Source: an uncultured Clostridia bacterium (lineage in GTDB: Bacteria > Bacillota > Clostridia > Christensenellales > CAG-314). Taken from it: 5,225 bases of DNA. The stretch is from contig CALLXO010000098.1 of NCBI GenBank assembly GCA_937875645.1, positions 1 to 5,225 on the forward strand. Direction: 5' to 3'. The first letter of the stretch is position 1; each line of letters starts with the position of its first letter. Of this stretch, positions 1 through 5,225 are shown in pieces. The position numbers and the translations under genes are program-made. The notes below the pieces were generated by a model. That model saw only the letters and a list, made by a program, of their open reading frames with translations, was not told where the DNA came from and did not search any database.

Positions 1-261
1 AGTAAGGAACTTAATGAGGCGGCGTTGTGCATCGATTATAAAAACTACAAAACTACACTAAAGGAAGCAGGAGAAAAAAACCGTTTTAATATAGAATATG
101 TTTTGGACAAGCGTGTAGGCTCGGACAATGCGCCAATTTATTATTATTCTGCGCTTATAGACGGCAAAAAGATGGGGGAAGGGTACGGCTCATCCATTAA
201 GGAAGCGGAAAATTACGCCGCAAAACGCGCACTCAGAAATCTAAATTTATCGGAGAAATAA
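1..261 (+). CDS. rnc: Ribonuclease III, C-terminal fragment (dsRNA-binding domain)
   Basis: This is the 3' end of an open frame that enters from the left edge, with 86 codons visible and a TAA at 259-261. The catalytic domain of RNase III, which cleaves double-stranded RNA during rRNA and mRNA processing in the cytoplasm, lies outside the window. What is visible is a whole dsRNA-binding fold: helix 1 around DYKNYKTTLKEAGEK, three strands (IEYVLDKR, IYYYSALID, KKMGEGYG), and helix 2 SSIKEAENYAAKRALRNL. The GEG and the KEAE..AAKRAL pattern are typical of RNase III. Direct linkage to smc supports the call, since rnc-smc-ftsY is a known Bacillota cluster. Several usual RNA-contact positions look divergent: G-S-D-N where G-P-x-H is common, and S-I-K where S-K-K is common. 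An in-frame ATG does not start the fragment; the gene clearly continues upstream. Another dsRBD protein is possible but less likely here. Confidence 0.9.
   Translation, partial: SKELNEAALCIDYKNYKTTLKEAGEKNRFNIEYVLDKRVGSDNAPIYYYSALIDGKKMGEGYGSSIKEAENYAAKRALRNLNLSEK
252..255 (+). promoter_or_regulatory. Shine-Dalgarno of smc inside the rnc tail
   Basis: GGAG lies 6 nt before the GTG at 262 and overlaps the last codons of rnc. It supports GTG as the real smc start and suggests that smc translation is coupled to termination of rnc, whose TAA ends one base before the GTG. Confidence 0.75.
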
Positions 262-3200
262 GTGAATCTTACAAAAATAGAAGCATACGGATTTAAATCT
301 TTTGCAGACAAATTTGAAATGAAATTTGAAAAACCTGTGACTGCTATTGTCGGTCCCAACGGCTGCGGAAAAAGCAACGTTTCGGATGCTGTCAGGTGGG
401 TTTTAGGCGAACAAAGCGCAAAACTCTTACGTGGAAAAACCATGCAAGATTTAATTTTTAGCGGCACGGAAAAACGCAAGTCAATGAGTTATTGCGAAGT
501 TTCGCTTTTTTTTGATAATAAAAACCGTCTTTTTCCTTTGGAAATGGACGAAGTCATCATTAGCCGCAAACTGTATAGGAGCGGCGAAAGCGAATATCTT
601 ATCAATAAAAATCCGACACGCTTAAAGGTAATTAGCGATTTACTTAGAGAAGTAGGACTGGGGCGAGAAGGATACAGTATTGTCGGACAAGGGCGTATGG
701 ATGCTATTTTAAACAGCAAACCGGACGAAAGACGCGCTATTTTTGAGGAAGCATTAGGCATTTCTAAATTTAGAATTCGTAAAAATGAGACGGAGCGCAA
801 GCTGGAAAAATACCGTGACAATATGAGCCGCTTAAATGACATAATGAAGGAGCTGGAAAATCAGCTTATTCCCTTAAAAAAGCAAAGCGAAGTGGCACGA
901 AAGTTTTTGGAAATAAATTCCCAACTTAAAAAATACGAAGTCAACGCTTACATATATCACTATGACAATGCAAGCGCAAAGAGGCAAAATATTCGTTTGC
1001 GCATAGACGCATTAACAGAGGAGCAAAACCAAGCAGAGTTAAAGCAGGAAGAAGCAAATCAGTATTATCAATCGGTTTTTGAAAAGATGGCAAACACCGA
1101 TGAGGAAATTTTGCTTTTGCATAATGAGGAAGTTAATCTCACTGCGGCAGTGGAAAGACAATCGGGCGAAAATAAAGTATTGTCTGAGAGGATAAAATAC
1201 TTTCAAAAAACGGTAGAGGACGCTGTTGCTGCCATCGAATATGATACCAAATCCATTGCGGATACGGAAAAAATGATACAGCAGTTGACAGATAGTTTAG
1301 CGGATAAACAACAAAATCATCTTGATTTAAGCCAAAGGCTAAACAAATTAAATTTGCAGCATGCCGAGGCGGAAAAAAAGCTTAATTCTATCCGTGATGA
1401 TGCGGACGAAAAGCAAAGTTTTCGCTTAAAAATGTTAGATAATCTGACAGACAAAAAAACAGCTTTAGCAAGCTACACGACAGAAAAAATTACTATTAAC
1501 GAAAGATTAACAAATTTAAATAAACGTGAAGCGGAAATTTCCAAAAAGTTAACGGAAAACAGCGAGGAGGAAAAAAGCTTTATCTCTGCCTTTAATACTG
1601 CAAAAGCAGATGCAGAGAACGCTAAACAAGCATTAGATAACGCTTCGGAGGAAAACAAGAAAAACGAGCAAAAACTTTTTGAAGCAAACAATATTGTAAA
1701 CTCAGCAAATCAAAACGCTGCGGTGTTGTCTGCCCGCCAAAAATACCTTTTGGCGGCAAGTCAAAATTACGAGGGTTTTGCTGAAAGCGTAAAACGGCTT
1801 ATGTTGGATGCCGCAAAGGATGTAGCTTTAAAGGAAAAAGCTTTAGGAGTAGTCGCCAATATTATTAAGGTGGAGGAAAAGTACGAAACAGCAATAGAAG
1901 CGGCATTAGGCGGCAGTTTAAACAACGTTGTTACAAAAAATGAGGAAGACGCAAAATATTTAATAAACCATTTAAAGCGCAATAGATACGGACGTGTAAC
2001 CTTTATGCCTCTTACTTCAATAAAACCGCGTACTCTAAATGATAACAGTGTGTTAAGGGAAAAAGGGTGTTTAGGCGTAGCGGAAAAGGTAGTTAAAACG
2101 GATAATTTATTTTTGCCAGTTGTAAAAAGCCTTTTAGGCGCAACTGTTATTGCAGACACATTAGACAGTGCAGTAGCAATAAGCAAAAAATACAATTACG
2201 CTTACCGCATTGTGACGTTAGAGGGGGAAATTATCCTGCCAGCCGGCACAATAAGCGGAGGAACTAAACGCATAGAAGGCGCATCGCTGCTTGGCTATGA
2301 GCGGGAATTATCAGAGATAAAAGAGAAAATAATTTTAGCAGAGAAGGAAAAATATAAAGCAATAAAGACAAGAAACGAATTAAGCACAAACAAGCAAAGT
2401 TTATCCCTTATGCTAATTAAGTTAAACGAAGAGTATCACTCTGCAATTGTAAATGTTGCAAAAAATCAAGAGATTATTTCCAAGTTTTGCGCATTAAGCG
2501 AAAATGAGCTTAATCAGTTTAATAGCATTACTGCGGAGCAGCAGACGTTAAAAAACCGACTTACGGAAATCAATGCAAAATTTGAGCAGATGCAAAAAGA
2601 GATTGAGGAGCTTAATAACAAAAAGACAGAAATAAATACACAGAGTGACGACGTACAAAAAGAATATAGCGCACTTAAACAACAGCGCAATTCATTATTT
2701 GACGAAATCAACGAAGTTAAGCTAAAAATCGGGTTAATTGTAAATAATATCGCTACAGATAATAAAGAGCAATCAGCTTTGCAGGATAATCTTACTTCTT
2801 TGCGTTTTGACTTACAGCAAAAGAGGGAACAAAAAAATACTGCACAACTTAATATCGAAGATTTAGAGAAAAAGCTTTTCAGCAGTTCCGCTGATTCTGC
2901 TAACATTACTGCGTTAAACGATATTCGTAAAAACACTTTAGATATGTCGGCAAAAAAAGACAGCTTAAAAGCAGAATGCACAAAAGCCGATTATGCACGT
3001 AGTGCGGCAAACAGCGAAGTCAACCGCATTTACGAAACCAAACTTAAAGCGGAAAACGAACTTTCCAATATAGACATCAACCTTGAAGCTTTACAAAAGC
3101 GCATGGACGAGGTTTACGAAGTTACGTATTCGCAAGCGTTGCTATTAAAAGAGGATAATTTTGACTACAAAAAGGCGGAGGGGGAAATTTCGCGCCTTAA

Positions 3201-3837
3201 AAACGCTGTTTCCCGTTTAGGTTACGTAAATCCGAGCAGTATCGAAGGGTACGAACAAACTAAAGCACGTTATGACGATATGGACGCACAAATGCAGGAT
3301 TTATCAAATGCGGAACAAGACCAAGTAAAAATCGTCAATGATCTTACCAACGAAATGGTTACCCGCTTTAACAGCGGCTTTGAGCTTATAAACCGTAATT
3401 TCGGCGAGATATTTAAGGAGCTATTTGCTGGTGGACACGCACGGCTTACCATAGAGGAGGAAGAGGGAAAGTCTCCTTTAGACTTTGGCATAGAGATAGA
3501 GGCGCAACCTCCGGGGAAGCGGCTGCAAAATATCAATTTGCTTTCGGGCGGCGAACGCACCTTGACAGCTGTTGCTATTCTTTTTGCTATTATTAAGCTT
3601 CGACCCATGCCTTTTTGCGTGTTGGACGAAATAGAAGCGGCCCTTGATGATGCAAACGCCGAGCGCATAGCGCAATACATTCGCCGTTTCAGCGAAAATA
3701 CTCAATTTGTTATTATTACGCACAAAAAACCCACAATGGAGAGTGCAGATGTTTTATATGGTATCACTATGGAGGAAAAAGGCGTGTCTAAAAACGTATC
3801 AGTTCAGCTTTCTGATGCAATTGTGCATAGTGCATAA
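262..3837 (+). CDS. smc: Chromosome partition/condensation ATPase SMC
   Basis: This is a complete 1191-residue SMC, about the length of B. subtilis SMC. The dimeric ATPase binds DNA and, with the partners ScpA and ScpB (not in this window), compacts and helps segregate the chromosome. Domains in order are: N-terminal head (about 1-165) with Walker A GPNGCGKSN at 31-39 (K37), a candidate arginine finger R57 and Q-loop Q143; a first coiled-coil arm (about 170-500), rich in K, E, N and Q; the hinge (about 503-668), including ALGGSLNNVV at 548-557 and ending LPAGTISGGT; a second arm (about 670-1020) containing the conserved SRLGYVNPSSIEGYE at 984-998; and the C-terminal head with signature LSGGE at 1094-1098, Walker B FCVLDE at 1118-1123 (D1122, catalytic E1123) and H-loop H1154. 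All catalytic residues are intact. The GTG start gives the expected N-terminus MNLTKIEAYGFKSFADK and has a well-placed GGAG. It abuts rnc with no gap. Confidence 0.98.
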   Translation: MNLTKIEAYGFKSFADKFEMKFEKPVTAIVGPNGCGKSNVSDAVRWVLGEQSAKLLRGKTMQDLIFSGTEKRKSMSYCEVSLFFDNKNRLFPLEMDEVIISRKLYRSGESEYLINKNPTRLKVISDLLREVGLGREGYSIVGQGRMDAILNSKPDERRAIFEEALGISKFRIRKNETERKLEKYRDNMSRLNDIMKELENQLIPLKKQSEVARKFLEINSQLKKYEVNAYIYHYDNASAKRQNIRLRIDALTEEQNQAELKQEEANQYYQSVFEKMANTDEEILLLHNEEVNLTAAVERQSGENKVLSERIKYFQKTVEDAVAAIEYDTKSIADTEKMIQQLTDSLADKQQNHLDLSQRLNKLNLQHAEAEKKLNSIRDDADEKQSFRLKMLDNLTDKKTALASYTTEKITINERLTNLNKREAEISKKLTENSEEEKSFISAFNTAKADAENAKQALDNASEENKKNEQKLFEANNIVNSANQNAAVLSARQKYLLAASQNYEGFAESVKRLMLDAAKDVALKEKALGVVANIIKVEEKYETAIEAALGGSLNNVVTKNEEDAKYLINHLKRNRYGRVTFMPLTSIKPRTLNDNSVLREKGCLGVAEKVVKTDNLFLPVVKSLLGATVIADTLDSAVAISKKYNYAYRIVTLEGEIILPAGTISGGTKRIEGASLLGYERELSEIKEKIILAEKEKYKAIKTRNELSTNKQSLSLMLIKLNEEYHSAIVNVAKNQEIISKFCALSENELNQFNSITAEQQTLKNRLTEINAKFEQMQKEIEELNNKKTEINTQSDDVQKEYSALKQQRNSLFDEINEVKLKIGLIVNNIATDNKEQSALQDNLTSLRFDLQQKREQKNTAQLNIEDLEKKLFSSSADSANITALNDIRKNTLDMSAKKDSLKAECTKADYARSAANSEVNRIYETKLKAENELSNIDINLEALQKRMDEVYEVTYSQALLLKEDNFDYKKAEGEISRLKNAVSRLGYVNPSSIEGYEQTKARYDDMDAQMQDLSNAEQDQVKIVNDLTNEMVTRFNSGFELINRNFGEIFKELFAGGHARLTIEEEEGKSPLDFGIEIEAQPPGKRLQNINLLSGGERTLTAVAILFAIIKLRPMPFCVLDEIEAALDDANAERIAQYIRRFSENTQFVIITHKKPTMESADVLYGITMEEKGVSKNVSVQLSDAIVHSA

Positions 3838-3853
3838 CGCTCTGAATAAACGG

Positions 3854-3881
3854 TAAAGATTATTTTAACGTTGTGTATAAT
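3854..3881 (+). promoter_or_regulatory. Possible weak promoter for ftsY
   Basis: A perfect TATAAT sits at 3876-3881, 31 bp before the ftsY start. The best -35 candidate at the right distance is TAAAGA (3854-3859, 16-bp spacer), which matches TTGACA at only three of six positions, and there is no TGn extension. In AT-rich DNA a lone TATAAT can occur by chance. ftsY may instead be read mainly from upstream, because no terminator is visible after smc. Confidence 0.35.
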
Positions 3882-3903
3882 ACATATTTATTAAAAAATA
3901 AAA

Positions 3904-3908
3904 AAGGA
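3904..3908 (+). promoter_or_regulatory. Shine-Dalgarno of ftsY
   Basis: The purine run AAGGA ends 4 nt before the ATG at 3913, with its GG ending 5 nt before it, inside an A-rich leader. It supports this start and shows that genes in this window normally use a Shine-Dalgarno, unlike ylxM. Confidence 0.7.
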
Positions 3909-3912
3909 AAAT

Positions 3913-4806
3913 ATGAATTTTTTTGCAAAAATAGCCGAAGGACTAAAAAAAACTCGACAAGCTTTAGGCTTCAATTTAAAAAAACTCTTTAAAATAGGCA
4001 TTTTTAACGACAACTTTTACGAGGAAATGTCTGATATACTTATTTCTGCCGACGTTGGAACGGACACGACAGAAGAGATAATCGAACAACTCAAGGAAAA
4101 AATAAAGGAAGGACGTGTTACAAGCGCCGATAAAGCAGCAGATTGCTTAAAACAAGTATTAACGGAAATTTTAGAAGACGAAACGTTAAACGTTACTCCT
4201 CCTGCCATTATTACCGTTGTGGGTGTTAACGGCGTAGGCAAAACAACTTCTATTGGCAAATTGGCATATTATTTTTCTAAACAAAAATACAGTGTTGTGG
4301 TAGCTGCAGGAGACACATTTAGAGCAGCAGCCGCCGATCAATTGGATATTTGGGCGGACAGAGCAGAGGTCAGGATTATCAAACAGCACGAAGGCAGTGA
4401 TCCCGCCGCTGTTGTGTTTGATGCGATAAACAGCGCAAAAAGCAAAAAAACCGACATTATTATTGTTGATACCGCGGGCAGATTACACAACAAAAAGAAT
4501 TTAATGGAGGAACTTAAAAAGATTTACCGTGTTGTAGACAGGGAGTATCCTTCTGCGCAAAAAATCAATCTTTTGGTGTTAGACGCTACAACAGGGCAAA
4601 ACGCTTTAAGCCAGTGCGCAATTTTTGACGACGCAATTGATATTGACGGAATAATCTTAACAAAACTTGACGGTACAGCAAAAGGGGGAGTGGTGTTGGC
4701 AGTAGTCAGCCAGTTGGGTTTACCCGTTTATTTTGTAGGCGTAGGGGAAGGGATAGATGACCTTATTCCTTTTGACGCAAATTCCTTTATCGACAGTATT
4801 TTATAG
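3913..4806 (+). CDS. ftsY: Signal recognition particle receptor FtsY (SRP GTPase)
   Basis: This is a complete 297-residue SRP-family GTPase that docks the Ffh/SRP RNA complex with its nascent chain at the cytoplasmic membrane and passes it to the Sec translocon. The helical N domain covers about 1-95 (ADVG at 46-49). The G domain has G1 GVNGVGKTT at 104-112, DTFRAAAADQL at 134-144, G3 DTAGR at 186-190, G4 TKLDGTAKGG at 250-259, and the closing GVGEGIDDLIPF. GVNGVGKTT, DTAGRLHNKKNLM and DATTGQNALSQ are FtsY-type; Ffh would carry GxQGxGKTT and a C-terminal M domain, which is absent. There is no acidic A domain. The N-terminus MNFFAKIAEGLKKTRQAL is a short, basic, amphipathic helix that plausibly gives membrane contact. 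The gene lies 75 bp after smc in the usual Bacillota order and ends with TAG. Confidence 0.97.
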   Translation: MNFFAKIAEGLKKTRQALGFNLKKLFKIGIFNDNFYEEMSDILISADVGTDTTEEIIEQLKEKIKEGRVTSADKAADCLKQVLTEILEDETLNVTPPAIITVVGVNGVGKTTSIGKLAYYFSKQKYSVVVAAGDTFRAAAADQLDIWADRAEVRIIKQHEGSDPAAVVFDAINSAKSKKTDIIIVDTAGRLHNKKNLMEELKKIYRVVDREYPSAQKINLLVLDATTGQNALSQCAIFDDAIDIDGIILTKLDGTAKGGVVLAVVSQLGLPVYFVGVGEGIDDLIPFDANSFIDSIL

Positions 4807-4832
4807 AAAATGAAAAACATTTACTGAAATAT

Positions 4833-4860
4833 TTGACAAAAGTAAATTTTTGGATATAAT
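4833..4860 (+). promoter_or_regulatory. Consensus sigma-A/sigma-70 promoter upstream of ylxM
   Basis: A perfect TTGACA (4833-4838) and a perfect TATAAT (4855-4860) are separated by 16 bp. The 26 bp between the ftsY stop and the -35 are very AT-rich and could act as an UP element. The predicted start, 7 bp past the -10, is near 4867, with G residues at 4865, 4866 and 4868 as likely alternatives. That places initiation at or just inside the 5' arm of the inverted repeat that follows. The promoter would drive ylxM and presumably the ffh gene expected downstream. Confidence 0.85.
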
Positions 4861-4864
4861 AGAC

Positions 4865-4897
4865 GGTGTAAAGCTAAACTGCTTTACACCCTTTTTT
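4865..4897 (+). terminator. Perfect 10-bp hairpin plus T6, terminator-like, between promoter and ylxM
   Basis: GGTGTAAAGC (4865-4874) and GCTTTACACC (4881-4890) are exact reverse complements around the 6-nt loop TAAACT. They are followed by C and six T (4892-4897), and the ATG of ylxM comes next. The shape fits a Rho-independent terminator for transcripts coming through ftsY. The stem is not GC-rich (five of ten pairs are G-C) and the T run is short, so efficiency is uncertain. It could instead be an operator palindrome across the start site or a 5'-terminal stabilising stem-loop of the ylxM mRNA. The opposite strand has no T run after the hairpin, so it would not terminate in that direction. 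Confidence 0.7.
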
Positions 4898-5225
4898 ATG
4901 AATAAAACAAAGCTTGGCAAAATAAAATTATTATTATTACTCGACTTGTACGGCGGACTGCTGACGGACAATCAGCAAAAAATGCTTTCGCTTTTTTACG
5001 AAAAGGATTGTTCGCTAAGCGAGATTGCCGACTTAAGCGGTGTAAGCCGTCAGGCTGTGTATGATGCGGTAGCAAAAGCGGAAACTACTCTTACTTCTAC
5101 CGAAGCAAAGTTAGGCATATTTGACCGAATGTGGCAAATAAATCAAAAAGCAAAAGAGCTTATTAATAACACGCAAAACACAGAAAAACAAATTTCTACT
5201 CTTAAAGAAATTATCCATCTCACGG
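4898..5225 (+). CDS. ylxM: YlxM-family (UPF0122) HTH protein, SRP-associated, 3' end cut by window
   Basis: An open frame of 109 codons runs off the right edge; family members are about 100-120 residues, so little is probably missing. The N-terminal KIKLLLLLDLYGGLLTDNQQ and the HTH segment SLSEIADLSGVSRQAVYDAV (39-58) match the YlxM pattern, resembling a sigma region 4 helix-turn-helix with the characteristic SRQAVYD. A hydrophilic, probably helical tail follows. In Bacillota ylxM lies directly before ffh, and it has been proposed to modulate the SRP; location after ftsY fits. No catalytic motif is seen. The ATG at 4898 aligns with the family N-terminus, but there is no Shine-Dalgarno: the bases before it are the T run of a hairpin. 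Later in-frame starts would delete conserved residues, and none has a Shine-Dalgarno. It has its own strong promoter just upstream. Confidence 0.88.
   Translation, partial: MNKTKLGKIKLLLLLDLYGGLLTDNQQKMLSLFYEKDCSLSEIADLSGVSRQAVYDAVAKAETTLTSTEAKLGIFDRMWQINQKAKELINNTQNTEKQISTLKEIIHLT
4928..4939 (+). repeat. Four tandem TTA codons in ylxM
   Basis: (TTA)4 encodes Leu 11-14 in the run KLLLLLD of YlxM. Gain or loss of a unit would keep the frame and only change the helix length by one residue. It is short and may have no role. Confidence 0.6.

Noticed and set aside
213..479. Minus-strand 88-codon open frame across the rnc-smc junction
   Set aside because: It overlaps both the RNase III tail and the SMC Walker A region, which are clearly coding on the + strand, and it resembles no protein I recognise.
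506..513. Run of eight T inside smc as a slippage or frameshift site
   Set aside because: The frame continues intact through conserved SMC sequence, and such runs arise easily from Leu-Phe-Phe codons in AT-rich genomes.
3822..3834. GTGCATAGTGCAT direct repeat at the smc 3' end
   Set aside because: Two 6-bp copies one base apart encode the last codons of SMC; too short to support a function.
3851..3870. Imperfect hairpin CGGTAAA/TTTAACG after smc as a terminator
   Set aside because: The stem is AT-rich with a mismatch, and no T run follows it, so it does not look like an intrinsic terminator.
489..4389. Several minus-strand open frames of 67-155 codons within smc and ftsY
   Set aside because: They lie antisense to strongly conserved coding sequence, show no recognisable domains, and are rich in Ser, Phe and Leu, as expected from the complement of Lys/Glu-rich coiled-coil codons.
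4810..4827. Five-codon open frame (MKNIY) just after ftsY
   Set aside because: It has no Shine-Dalgarno, lies upstream of the promoter, and is short enough to be chance.

Overview
The window is a stretch of bacterial housekeeping chromosome with every gene on the + strand: the 3' end of rnc (RNase III), a complete smc, a complete ftsY, and the first 109 codons of a ylxM-type gene that runs off the right edge. The order rnc-smc-ftsY-ylxM matches the Bacillota (Firmicutes) arrangement known from Bacillus subtilis, where ffh follows ylxM. The DNA is AT-rich, and Trp is read only as TGG with no in-frame TGA, so the code looks standard rather than Mollicutes-like. A Clostridia-like Bacillota member is my best guess, but no species can be named from this sequence. 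I see no mobile element, CRISPR array, tRNA or rRNA.

Layout. Positions 1-261 encode the double-stranded-RNA-binding domain of RNase III. Its TAA directly abuts the GTG start of smc (262-3837, 1191 aa), whose Shine-Dalgarno lies inside the rnc tail. A 75-bp AT-rich gap follows, with a perfect TATAAT but no convincing -35. Next is ftsY (3913-4806, 297 aa), the SRP receptor GTPase reduced to its NG core. The 91-bp gap after ftsY holds a consensus TTGACA-16 bp-TATAAT promoter. Immediately downstream is a perfect 10-bp inverted repeat followed by six T, and this T run touches the ATG of ylxM.

Function. RNase III processes structured RNA, SMC compacts and helps segregate the chromosome, and FtsY with YlxM (and presumably ffh just outside the window) belongs to the co-translational membrane-targeting pathway. 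The genes are ordinary family members. The part most worth a second look is the ftsY-ylxM junction. There a strong promoter, a terminator-like hairpin and a start codon without a Shine-Dalgarno are packed into about 65 bp, so the predicted transcription start falls at or inside the hairpin's 5' arm. I found no evidence for a novel multi-gene system.
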